Assembly: GCF_000347775.1 (NCBI RefSeq)
Contig: NZ_APAT01000009.1
Coordinates: forward strand, 1-50,782
From: Marinobacter santoriniensis NKSG1
GTDB taxonomy: Bacteria > Pseudomonadota > Gammaproteobacteria > Pseudomonadales > Oleiphilaceae
Reading direction: 5' to 3'
Length of the DNA: 50,782 bases
The notes under the pieces: generated by a model
What the model was told of the DNA's origin: nothing
Seen by the model: the letters and a program-made list of their open reading frames with translations, nothing else
Database searches by the model: none
In this document: in pieces, positions 34,567 to 42,088 of the stretch
Numbering within the stretch: position 1 is the stretch's first letter
Layout: the number at the start of each line of letters is the position of its first letter
Program-made: the position numbers and the translations under genes

Positions 34567-35238
34567 TTATTGGTGAAGGTGGAGCCAGCGGGCCAGCCGT
34601 GAATCCGGATGACGGCTGAGCGACCAGGGTAACCATACCATCACGGCCAGGATAGCCAGTGCAGCCACGACCGTCAGCACCGGACTGAGTTTGAACGTAT
34701 TTCCCAGTCCTGCAAACACCAGGGTCATTGGCAGCATGCCAATGGTCGTTGCAACGATAAAACGCCAGGTGTGAATTGCAGTCACCCCCGCGGCATAATT
34801 GATCAGGGCAAATGAGAAAACAGGAATCAGCCGCGTCAGCAGGATGGCAATGGTCAGGAAGCGCTGCGAGCCGTCCCTGGCCAGAACCGGGTTGTCCGGG
34901 AAGCGTCTACAGATTGCTTCGCGACCCAGGAATCGGGCAATCCAGAAGGCCAGGAGGGCGCCGACAACGGCCCCCGTGGCTGCAATAGCGGTTCCCGGCA
35001 GAACGCCAAAGGCAAGTCCGGCCGTGGCGCTGACAGGGAGTGTGGGGATCGGGCCTACAACCACCGCGATCAACATCAGCAGCATTAACAACACCGGGCC
35101 GACAGCACCCTGGCTCTGCAGCCAGGTCGCGAGCACATCCAGCGACAGGTTTGGCGGCATTCCCAATATCTGCAGCAGCAACCAGGCACCCGCCAGTGCG
35201 CCGATTACCACGAGGACAACTGCAATTCTTGATGTCAT
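34567..35238 (-). CDS. TVP38/TMEM64 family membrane protein
   Basis: 223 residues with about six hydrophobic segments. The DedA/VTT-type core is GPIPTLPVSATAGLAFGVLP, with FWIARFLGREAICRRF and the conserved LTRLIPVFSFALINYAAGVT. Family members are linked to membrane lipid scrambling or transport, with the exact role unclear here. The ATG at 35238 lies 13 nt after the glutamate-synthase-like stop and is preceded by AAGG; the frame upstream of it overlaps that gene. A second TVP38 domain is fused to a flavoprotein at 48838. Confidence 0.9.
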   Translation of the reverse strand: MTSRIAVVLVVIGALAGAWLLLQILGMPPNLSLDVLATWLQSQGAVGPVLLMLLMLIAVVVGPIPTLPVSATAGLAFGVLPGTAIAATGAVVGALLAFWIARFLGREAICRRFPDNPVLARDGSQRFLTIAILLTRLIPVFSFALINYAAGVTAIHTWRFIVATTIGMLPMTLVFAGLGNTFKLSPVLTVVAALAILAVMVWLPWSLSRHPDSRLARWLHLHQ

Positions 35239-35251
35239 CAAACAGCCTTGT

Positions 35252-36838
35252 CTATTGCCAGCGATCGGCCCTTGCCAGCCGCCAGTCTTCAGCCCAGTCC
35301 GCCGGTGCGCAGTCTTTTTGCAACAAACAACCGGGTTCGATACCGGGGTAGAGCTGTGCATAGTTCATCACCAGGCTCGGATTAACACGCCGGTTCAGGT
35401 GGCGTGGTTGCAGGTCTTCCAGGCGGTCAATGCCGAGAATGCCGAGCAGCTCTGCCAGGGCCTCGACCGAGGAGTGCTGATAGTTTGCCACGCGAACGCC
35501 TTTGTCGGTTACGTCCAGCTGTTTATAACGGGCCGGATTGGTGGTTGCGACGCCAGTCGGGCACTTATCCGTGTTACAGCTGCGGGACTGTATGCAACCC
35601 AGAGCCATCATCATACCTCTCGCCGAGTTTACGGTATCGGCGCCCAGAACCATCAGGCGCAGCATATGGAATGCCGAAAAAGACTTGCCCGAGGCGATCA
35701 GGCGCACCTGATCACGAACGCCAATGCCTTTGAGGGCATTATGCACAAACTGCAGTCCATCCCGCAGCGGCATGCCGACCGAATTGGTCAGCTCCACCGG
35801 GGCCGCGCCGGTGCCCCCCTCACCGCCATCCACGGTTATGAAGTCTGGTAGCCGGCCGGTCTCCAGCATGGCCTTACAGATGCCGAGGAATTCCTGTCGG
35901 TTACCGGGGCAGAGCTTGAAACCTACCGGTTTGCCACCGGACAGCGCCCTCAGTTTGGCCGCGAACGTCACCAGCTCGATCGGGCTTGAGAAGGCCGAAT
36001 GACCGGGCGGCGACAGAACATCCTGGCCCATGGGGACCTTCCGGATGTCAGCGATTTCCCGGGTCAGTTTGGAAGCCGGTAGTACGCCGCCATGTCCGGG
36101 TTTGGCGCCCTGGGAGAGCTTGATTTCGATCATCTTCACGGAATCCCGGGCCGCTTCCCGGGCAAACAGCTCCGGATCGAAGTTGCCTTCCGAATCGCGG
36201 CAGCCGAAGTACCCGGTGCCGATCTGCCAGACCAGATCGCCGCCGTATTTCAGGTGCCACTCACTGATACCGCCCTCACCGGTGTTATGGAAAAAGTTAC
36301 CGAGTCTGGCGCCCCGGTTCAGGGCCATGATGGCATTGCGGCTGAGTGCGCCATAGCTCATGGCTGAAATGTTCAGTGGCGCTGCATCGTAGGGTTGGGC
36401 GCAACGACCTTCGCCAAAACGGATCCGGAGGTTGGCCGGAAGACAGTGTTTCGGCGCCAGGGAATGATTGAGCCACTCGTAGCCGTCCCGGTAGACATCA
36501 AAAATGGTTCCAAAGGCCCGGGTATCGTTGTCTTTCTTGGCCCGCTGATAGATCAGGCTGCGGAACTCCCGGTTCACCGGTGCGCCATCCAGATCGGACT
36601 CCACAAAATACTGCTGCAACTCTCTGCGCACCGATTCAAACAGATACCGGAAGTGCCCGATTATTGGATAGATGCGCAGAAGGGTGTGGCGGCTTTGCAG
36701 GAGGTCATAGGTGCCCAGTGCCAGCAGGGGCCCGGCAATCAGCCAGAGCCATTGAGCCGATGGCCACTGAGTGGTCGCCAGAGAGAGTGCAATGACGACC
36801 ATCAGGCCCGAGAGGATGAAGGCATGTCGAAAAACCAT
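35252..36838 (-). CDS. FMN-binding glutamate-synthase-family protein
   Basis: 528 residues. One or two N-terminal TM helices (MVFRHAFILSGLMVVIALSL) anchor a GltB-like FMN barrel: PLNISAMSYGALSRNAIMAL, FHNTGEGGISEWHL, KLSQGAKPGHGGVLPASKLT, FITVDGGEGGTGAAPVELTN, then the [3Fe-4S] region GCIQSRSCNTDKCPTGVATT. It lacks the glutaminase domain, so ammonia-dependent or other amine chemistry is possible; its substrate is unknown. Start 36838 has AGGA 8 nt upstream. An exact ECF-type promoter lies 53 nt upstream. It leads the operon with TVP38 and the DsbA-like protein. Confidence 0.92.
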   Translation of the reverse strand: MVFRHAFILSGLMVVIALSLATTQWPSAQWLWLIAGPLLALGTYDLLQSRHTLLRIYPIIGHFRYLFESVRRELQQYFVESDLDGAPVNREFRSLIYQRAKKDNDTRAFGTIFDVYRDGYEWLNHSLAPKHCLPANLRIRFGEGRCAQPYDAAPLNISAMSYGALSRNAIMALNRGARLGNFFHNTGEGGISEWHLKYGGDLVWQIGTGYFGCRDSEGNFDPELFAREAARDSVKMIEIKLSQGAKPGHGGVLPASKLTREIADIRKVPMGQDVLSPPGHSAFSSPIELVTFAAKLRALSGGKPVGFKLCPGNRQEFLGICKAMLETGRLPDFITVDGGEGGTGAAPVELTNSVGMPLRDGLQFVHNALKGIGVRDQVRLIASGKSFSAFHMLRLMVLGADTVNSARGMMMALGCIQSRSCNTDKCPTGVATTNPARYKQLDVTDKGVRVANYQHSSVEALAELLGILGIDRLEDLQPRHLNRRVNPSLVMNYAQLYPGIEPGCLLQKDCAPADWAEDWRLARADRWQ

Positions 36839-36890
36839 GGTTTTATTCCTGACTTGTTTGGAGCTTGTTCGTTGTTTGATCCGGTGAATC

Positions 36891-36919
36891 AAGGACACCT
36901 TCGAGGCAGCGTTGTTACA
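36891..36919 (-). promoter_or_regulatory. ECF-type promoter, TGTAAC-N17-GTCCTT
   Basis: Leftward TGTAAC (36914-36919), 17-bp spacer, GTCCTT (36891-36896), 53 nt upstream of the glutamate-synthase-like gene. It is divergent from the copy at 36982. Confidence 0.75.
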
Positions 36920-36981
36920 GAAACAACAATCCCCACTGCCCAAAAGCGAAACAGGTCGGGCGAAAGAATTTCGAGCCGTGT

Positions 36982-37010
36982 TGTAACAGTTGCAAATCTC
37001 ATGTGTCGGT
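36982..37010 (+). promoter_or_regulatory. ECF-type promoter, TGTAAC-N17-GTCGGT
   Basis: Rightward TGTAAC (36982-36987), 17-bp spacer, GTCGGT (37005-37010), 74 nt before the TTL-like gene. It pairs back-to-back with 36891-36919, so both operons should respond together. Confidence 0.75.
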
Positions 37011-37083
37011 ATCCGTGAAACGCGAGAAATCAGTGCCCTGACGACGACGGGCAACGGATAACCGGAACGGAGAGCGCGACAAG

Positions 37084-39462
37084 ATGACTCGGCATGATCG
37101 TCAGTACTGGATGGGTGGCAACAGGTCCTACGAGCAGGATCGCTTCTTCGAGGAGTCCCTCGATAAATCCCTGTGGCAAAAGGCTGAAGGCCCTGAAAGC
37201 TGGGATGCCTGCTGGTACACGGGCATGCCGGATCCGGAATTCTTCAGTCAGGTGGGGCCGGAGCGAAAAATTAACCACATTCCCGGCAACAATGCCCTCA
37301 CGGTGAAAAGCCGCCTTTACCGCAGCCTGATGGACTTGCGGGATCGGGTCGAGCGGCAGGAAAAGGGCGGCAAACATCTGACCGTCCGCCTGGCGTTCGT
37401 GCCGAAGGTGTTCTCGATGCCTGAGGACTACCATGCGTTCCAGCAGGCGGCGCTGGATAATCCGGACAAGCGCTGGTTGCTAAAGCCCAAGAACGCCGCC
37501 CGGGGTAAGGGGATTCAGCTGGTGGGGGACCCGGCCGACGTGCCGATGGAATCCTCCTGGATGGTTCAGGAATACCTGGAAAATCCCCACACCATGCATG
37601 GCCGGAAATACGTTTTGCGGCTGTATGTGCTGGTTTCTTCCGTCTCGCCGTTTCGTGTTTACCTGTATCACCAGGGCTTCGCCAAGCTGGCCTCTATGCC
37701 TTACGACGAGGAAAACGCGAACAATCCTTACAGCTATCTCACCAATCCGGATGTGAACGCGCTGAATCTGGATGCCGACGTGCCCGTGGAATTCGTGGAT
37801 TTCGAACGTTACCGGGCCTGGCTCCGGGAGCAGGGACACGACGATGAAGCCCTGTTTGCCAAAATCGAGGACATGGTCGCCCTGACCTGCCTGGCTGCCC
37901 TGGAGCCCATGCGAGAGCGTTCCCGGGTGATCGGTGCCGATACCCGTGGCTGTTATGAGCTTATGGGCATTGATTGTCTGATCGATGCTGACATCAAGCC
38001 CTGGATCCTGGAGTGCAATCTCAGCCCCTCCCTGGAAGTGTGTGCCGGCCCGGAGAGTGGCGGTGACATCGAGGAACGCATCAAGGGTTCCATTGTTGCT
38101 GACATGGTCGAAATGCTCGGCCTCAATCGCCCCGCGCATGAAGAATCCAGCGGTTCGATGGTGGAGCAACTGGTCCGTGAAACCCAGGCCGAGATGGGCC
38201 GAAGCGGCGGCTTCAGAAATCTGATACCGGGGTCGAACCCCTCGGCGTACCTGCCGTTCATGGCCTTGCCACGGTTATCCGATTGGGTAGTCGCCCAGGC
38301 CCTCTCGGACCGCCCCCTGAAACAACCCCGGCTGGAACGCTGGGTGGCGGAGGAAACCTTCAGTGAAGACCAGGTTTACCTCTACGACACCCGCCTGGGC
38401 CACCTGAGCAGCCTGAACGAGACCGCGTCCCTGATCTGGTTGATGGCCACAGAGGGTGCCGGGCCGGATGATATTGCCTCGGCGCTGGTGGAGTCCGCCC
38501 TGAAAAGCATGCCCACTGCCCCGAATGCCTGGGCAATAAGGAACGATGTCTGGAATACCCTGGCGGACTGGGTCAATAACCGCTTCCTGGTTCAGTCCGA
38601 GGGGCAGCCTGCCAATCGGGATGCGCCAGAGTCTGGCCAGCCTCCGTTCCCGGAAACGTCCACCATGATGTCGATGGCCCTGTCCTGCGGGCGTTTCCGG
38701 GCCCGCTTCTTTACCGACAGCGCGCCGCTGGTCAACCGGATTGAAAGCCTGCTTGAACCCATGGCCACTTCAGATGAGGCGGGGAAGGACTCATTGCCAA
38801 GGCTTGAAATTGTCCGGGATACGCCGGGTTTCACACTGATTCTTGATGGCCGGGTGATCCGCTCGCGACTGTCACTTGCAGCGGTCGTTCCGGCGCTTGC
38901 CAGTTGTCTGGCCACCCATGCAGCCAGACACGATGACATTGCCATAGACGCCGGTCTTGTTGCCGGCTCCGATGGTGAAATGTTCCTGGTCAGCCATTCT
39001 GAGTTGTCTGTGCGCGACGCGCTGACGTTGGCACTGTCCACTCAATGGCGTATGGATTCTGGTCGCGGCGCACTGCTCAAAAGCACCGATGGCTCATGCG
39101 TTACGTGGCTGGGGCTGCCCCTGCACGACAACGACAAGGGTGGTGTGTTCATGCCCGCGCAAAAAGACATCGCCGGCTTTGCCGGTCGGGTAGTAGCCGT
39201 GCTCGTTCCGAGTGAGAAGCCACTCGAAGACAAAAGCGGTGTACAGGCCCTGACCTTGAACGAAAGCCTCAGATACCTGATCTCCAGCTGTTGTGCCGAA
39301 GGTGGGCGGCCGCTGGATACCGATGGCTTCGCCAGGCTGGCGGGTTGGCTGGAAGGTCGTGAGCGCTATCTGGTGGACATGAACAATCTGGAGGCCGCTG
39401 CGGCGGCACTGTCCGGGCGGTGTTTTGAGAAGGCACCGCAAAAGGCATCCGGGGGCCGTTGA
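37084..39462 (+). CDS. Tubulin-tyrosine-ligase-like ATP-grasp / PqqD-like / HprK-like fusion
   Basis: 792 residues in three parts. Residues 1-345 are a TTL-family ATP-grasp ligase: WLLKPKNAARGKGIQL (131-146), VQEYLENP (161-168), KYVLRLYVLVSSVSPFRVYL (175-194) and ELMGIDCLIDADIKPWILEC (292-311), then NLSPSLE, which carries the ATP/Mg residues Glu310 and Asn312. Residues about 425-505 resemble PqqD/RRE peptide-binding modules (DQVYLYDTRLGHLSSLNETA). Residues about 530-780 resemble HprK-related proteins, but the P-loop is lost (LVAGSDGEMFLVSHSELSVR, no GKS). TTL enzymes add amino acids to protein tails. Repeat-tailed exported proteins follow at 39546 and 41297, so it is likely a peptide-tail ligase; substrates are inferred. 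GGAG precedes the ATG. Confidence 0.85.
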   Translation: MTRHDRQYWMGGNRSYEQDRFFEESLDKSLWQKAEGPESWDACWYTGMPDPEFFSQVGPERKINHIPGNNALTVKSRLYRSLMDLRDRVERQEKGGKHLTVRLAFVPKVFSMPEDYHAFQQAALDNPDKRWLLKPKNAARGKGIQLVGDPADVPMESSWMVQEYLENPHTMHGRKYVLRLYVLVSSVSPFRVYLYHQGFAKLASMPYDEENANNPYSYLTNPDVNALNLDADVPVEFVDFERYRAWLREQGHDDEALFAKIEDMVALTCLAALEPMRERSRVIGADTRGCYELMGIDCLIDADIKPWILECNLSPSLEVCAGPESGGDIEERIKGSIVADMVEMLGLNRPAHEESSGSMVEQLVRETQAEMGRSGGFRNLIPGSNPSAYLPFMALPRLSDWVVAQALSDRPLKQPRLERWVAEETFSEDQVYLYDTRLGHLSSLNETASLIWLMATEGAGPDDIASALVESALKSMPTAPNAWAIRNDVWNTLADWVNNRFLVQSEGQPANRDAPESGQPPFPETSTMMSMALSCGRFRARFFTDSAPLVNRIESLLEPMATSDEAGKDSLPRLEIVRDTPGFTLILDGRVIRSRLSLAAVVPALASCLATHAARHDDIAIDAGLVAGSDGEMFLVSHSELSVRDALTLALSTQWRMDSGRGALLKSTDGSCVTWLGLPLHDNDKGGVFMPAQKDIAGFAGRVVAVLVPSEKPLEDKSGVQALTLNESLRYLISSCCAEGGRPLDTDGFARLAGWLEGRERYLVDMNNLEAAAAALSGRCFEKAPQKASGGR

Positions 39463-39545
39463 GCGCAAAAGCTTTTCGGCTCCGGGTATGGAGAAGCCGG
39501 GCGTGACGCCTGGCAGTTGTTACGTTAAATCAAGGGGGACACATC

Positions 39546-39839
39546 ATGTCCAGAGAAACACAGAAACAGAGATTGCTAGGCAAGCTTGCCCGGGGCATGG
39601 CCTATACCGGCCCCGTGTTTGCGGTTGTTATGGGTGCCTCGGCGTTCAACGTATCGGCCGCCGACGCCACGGCTGAACCGGGCTACCTGATGCTCGCCGC
39701 CGGAGAGGCGGAAGCCGAAGGCGAAGCGAAAGGCAAGGCTGAAGGCGAAGCAGAGGGCAAAGCTGAAGCTGAAGGCGAAGGTGAAGCCGAGGGAGAAGGC
39801 GAAGCAGAAGGTGAAGCCGAGGGAAAATCCGAGGGCTAA
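39546..39839 (+). CDS. Exported peptide with Glu/Gly/Ala/Lys-repeat tail
   Basis: 97 residues. The leader MSRETQKQRLLGKLARGMAY is followed by a hydrophobic signal-like segment (PVFAVVMGASAFNVSAADA, cleavage near SAA-DA). From residue 53 to the end the sequence is repeats of EGEA, EGKA and EAEG, strongly acidic and without Cys or aromatics. AAGGGGG precedes the ATG. The same leader type (LLxKLxR) and repeat occur in the cytochrome-containing protein at 41297. It follows the TTL-like fusion by 83 nt and is the best candidate substrate of that enzyme. Confidence 0.85.
   Translation: MSRETQKQRLLGKLARGMAYTGPVFAVVMGASAFNVSAADATAEPGYLMLAAGEAEAEGEAKGKAEGEAEGKAEAEGEGEAEGEGEAEGEAEGKSEG
39702..39836 (+). 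repeat. Low-complexity GAAGGC-type coding repeat
   Basis: Repeats of GAAGGCGAAGC and variants encode the EGEA/EGKA tail of the 97-residue peptide. The codons vary (GAA/GAG, GGC/GGT, GCA/GCC), so the protein repeat seems conserved rather than a recent slippage product. Confidence 0.85.
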
Positions 39840-39947
39840 GCCGTTGATCGGGTGGGCACGAGTAACCCTTGTGTCCACGCGGTTGCTTTCATTGCCTCAG
39901 TTTCAAAGGTAATAGAACCCGGGACCAACAAGAAGCGGACGAATACC

Positions 39948-40511
39948 ATGACTCAATCAGGCTCTGAGCGAGACGAAACCGTTAATGACATTGTTGAAGA
40001 GAACGCCCACGCAATCGGGCAACTCATAGATCTGTTGGAAAACTTACCCGGCAATCTGTACCGGCAAAGTTTCGGCCAGCGCAAGCAGCATGTGATTGGC
40101 AAGCATGTTCGGCACATTATTGACCATTACAGTGCCCTGCTGTCGGCAACGGCATCACCCGGAGCACTGCTCGACTATGAAAACCGTGACCGTGAGCTGT
40201 CACTGGAAACCGATCGGCGGGCCGGGGCCAACCGATTGTCAGAGATTCTGCAGACGTTGCGCAGCCGATTCAGCGGGAATCACGCCAACGAACTTGCCAT
40301 GTTGCATACCAGCGACGAACAGGGGCAGGTAGTCACAACCAGCGTGGATCGCGAACTGGTTTTCCTGGCCAGCCATACCATCCATCACATGGCGATTATC
40401 GGCATGCTGGCCGAGCAGGCGGGGTTGGAAGTCAGTGCCGGGTTCGGGGTTCATCCCTCCACCTTGCGGTACCTGCAAAGGCAGGCCCGGGGTATGTCCG
40501 AAAGCGCCTGA
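39948..40511 (+). CDS. DinB-like putative metal-binding protein
   Basis: 187 residues predicted as a four-helix DinB/YfiT-type bundle. His residues suited to a metal triad are in GKHVRHIIDHYSALL and FLASHTIHHMAIIGMLAEQA. The family includes Zn/Ni-dependent thiol transferases and hydrolases; the substrate is unknown. The ATG at 39948 is preferred although its SD is weak; a GTG at 39852 would add 32 residues without conserved features. It lies between the repeat peptide and the NRDE protein, 4 nt before the latter, so it is in the same operon. Confidence 0.8.
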   Translation: MTQSGSERDETVNDIVEENAHAIGQLIDLLENLPGNLYRQSFGQRKQHVIGKHVRHIIDHYSALLSATASPGALLDYENRDRELSLETDRRAGANRLSEILQTLRSRFSGNHANELAMLHTSDEQGQVVTTSVDRELVFLASHTIHHMAIIGMLAEQAGLEVSAGFGVHPSTLRYLQRQARGMSESA

Positions 40512-40515
40512 TCCC

Positions 40516-41439
40516 ATGTGTACCCTGAGCTGGCATTACTCACCGGAAGGACTTGACCTGTTTTTTAACAGGGACGAGTCGTTGCAGCGCCCTGAAGCAG
40601 AGCCGCCCGTTATTGAGTGCCGCGATGGAATAAATACAGTGATGCCGAAAGATCCGTCCGGTGGCGGGACCTGGATCGCAGCAAACAGTCAGGGCGTCAT
40701 TCTCGCTCTTTTGAACAACTACCGTTACCCATCCCGGGTGCCTGCCGGGCAGGCGATAAGTCGGGGTCTCCTGGTCAGACGTTTAAGCTCAGCGCACACG
40801 ATTGCCGAAGTCCGGGCATTCCTCTGGAGCGAGACCTTATTCCAGTATCCACCGTTTATTCTCCTGGCATTCAACGGGGAGCCCTCTGGTCCGTTCAAGT
40901 GGGAGTGGACCGGCGAAATGCTCAAGGAAACCCGGGATGAGTCGGAGACGACCATCAGTTCTTCGTCTCTCATGCCACGATTTGTTCCCGCACTTCGCCG
41001 TTATCTGGTTCGCCAGGCACTGAAACGCTGTGAGCCAGGCCAGGCCGCTGGGCGCCTCATGGACCTGCACCGGAACAAGCGTGGCTGGCCTGAGAGCGTG
41101 GCCATTGCCATGAAGCGCAAAGGTCGCGCCACGGTAAGCCTGAGTCATATCCGGGTAACTGAGGCCGATCTCACGTTCAGATACTGGCCGGGCTTTCCGG
41201 GCAGTAACAAATGCGCGGCCGGGGTGTCCGTGCTTCAAAGGCCTGGATCGCAGGCCCGCACCCTGAACAAGGAAAATACGACCGGAGGTTGCAGAAATGT
41301 CCACAGACAAAAATCGAAAGGAACTTTTACGAAAACTGTCCCGGAATCTCATGGTGTCGGTTCCCATGATGACGGTAGTGGCCGTGGCCGGCTTCAACGC
41401 GAGCAGCGGCCCCGGGCTAGGACTGATCCCTTCGGCTGA
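40516..41439 (+). CDS. NRDE (TANGO2-like) family protein
   Basis: 307 residues. The N-terminus MCTLSWHYSPEGLDLFFNRD carries Cys2 and the NRDE motif of the TANGO2/NRDE family, and GGGTWIAANSQGVILALLNN follows. The family has an Ntn-hydrolase-like fold; its biochemistry is unsettled. The last 47 codons run through the start of the cytochrome gene at 41297 in another frame and look non-conserved. The functional protein probably ends near FRYWPGFPGS, or the 3' end has been extended by a lost stop. It contains the internal promoter at 41203. Confidence 0.82.
   Translation: MCTLSWHYSPEGLDLFFNRDESLQRPEAEPPVIECRDGINTVMPKDPSGGGTWIAANSQGVILALLNNYRYPSRVPAGQAISRGLLVRRLSSAHTIAEVRAFLWSETLFQYPPFILLAFNGEPSGPFKWEWTGEMLKETRDESETTISSSSLMPRFVPALRRYLVRQALKRCEPGQAAGRLMDLHRNKRGWPESVAIAMKRKGRATVSLSHIRVTEADLTFRYWPGFPGSNKCAAGVSVLQRPGSQARTLNKENTTGGCRNVHRQKSKGTFTKTVPESHGVGSHDDGSGRGRLQREQRPRARTDPFG
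41203..41231 (+). promoter_or_regulatory. ECF-type promoter inside the NRDE gene, AGTAAC-N17-GTCCGT
   Basis: AGTAAC (41203-41208; one mismatch), 17-bp spacer, GTCCGT (41226-41231), 66 nt before the repeat-cytochrome gene. It would permit independent expression of that gene. Confidence 0.5.
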
Positions 41440-41968
41440 AGCCGCACAGGGTGAGGCTGAAGGCGAAGCCAAAGGCGAGGCGGAAGGTGCCGCCAAGGGT
41501 GAAGGAGAAGCTGAAGGTCGCGCCGAAGGTGAAGCCGAGGGCCGCGCAGAAGGTGAAGGCGAAGCTGAAGGAAAAGCCGAGGGCGAAGCTGAAGGTGTGT
41601 CTGCCAAGCTCAAAAAGGCGGTTCGCCGTCCCGAAGGCTATACCCCCTATCAGGGCAATGTTGCTGATCTGAGAGCCAAGGGTGAGAAGCTGTTCAACGA
41701 CACCAGCTTGTCTTCCAACGGGCTTGCCTGTGCCACGTGCCACGCAAACGGGGCGGGCTACAACGCGACCTTCAAGAACGAATACCCGCATGCTGTCGCT
41801 ATGGGCAAACGGGACTTTGGCATGGATATGGTCTACCTGGATGAAATGGTTCAGATCTGCATGGTGGCCCCCATGGCTGCTGAGCCCCTTGAGTGGGGTT
41901 CCGAAGAGCTGGCTGCGCTGACCGAGTACTCCCGGGTGCAGCAAAAGGAATTTATCGACAAGCAATAA
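41297..41968 (+). CDS. Exported cytochrome c with Glu/Gly/Ala-repeat linker
   Basis: 223 residues. Leader MSTDKNRKELLRKLSRNLMV and a signal-like segment (VPMMTVVAVAGFNASSGPGL, ending near AEAA) precede a repeat region at residues 51-100 (EGEA, EGRA, EGKA units). A c-type cytochrome domain follows, about 105-223: the heme motif CATCH at 145-149 and Met ligand candidates Met189/Met193 in QICMVAPMAAEPLEW. The repeat is shared with the 97-residue peptide at 39546, as is the leader. It is probably a periplasmic or membrane-linked electron carrier. GGAGG lies 8 nt before the ATG. A terminator follows. Confidence 0.88.
   Translation: MSTDKNRKELLRKLSRNLMVSVPMMTVVAVAGFNASSGPGLGLIPSAEAAQGEAEGEAKGEAEGAAKGEGEAEGRAEGEAEGRAEGEGEAEGKAEGEAEGVSAKLKKAVRRPEGYTPYQGNVADLRAKGEKLFNDTSLSSNGLACATCHANGAGYNATFKNEYPHAVAMGKRDFGMDMVYLDEMVQICMVAPMAAEPLEWGSEELAALTEYSRVQQKEFIDKQ
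41447..41596 (+). repeat. Low-complexity coding repeat in the cytochrome gene
   Basis: GAAGGC/GAAGGT-rich DNA encoding residues 51-100 (EGEAEG and relatives). It is homologous in design to 39702-39836, and recombination between the two would be possible. Confidence 0.8.
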
Positions 41969-42004
41969 CGTCGCTTTGCATCGGTGAGTCTGCTGTCGAT
42001 CTTG

Positions 42005-42031
42005 GGTGGGGATGAAACCCCACCTTTTTTT
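42005..42031 (+). terminator. Intrinsic terminator after the cytochrome gene
   Basis: Stem GGTGGGG / CCCCACC (42005-42011, 42018-42024) with loop ATGAAA and seven T. The T tract runs straight into the next ECF-type promoter at 42031. Confidence 0.92.
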
Positions 42032-42059
42032 GTAATTTAGAGGTCTCTCGGGTGTCTCT
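42031..42059 (+). promoter_or_regulatory. ECF-type promoter, TGTAAT-N17-GTCTCT
   Basis: TGTAAT (42031-42036; one mismatch), 17-bp spacer, GTCTCT (42054-42059), 30 nt before the EAL-domain gene. Confidence 0.58.
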
Positions 42060-42088
42060 CTGGAAAGACCAGAGAAACGCGAGGACGT

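Noticed and set aside
39702..41596. Treating the GAAGGC repeats as a CRISPR array or satellite DNA
   Set aside because: They are in frame in two exported proteins with good start sites, codons vary, and there are no unique spacers.
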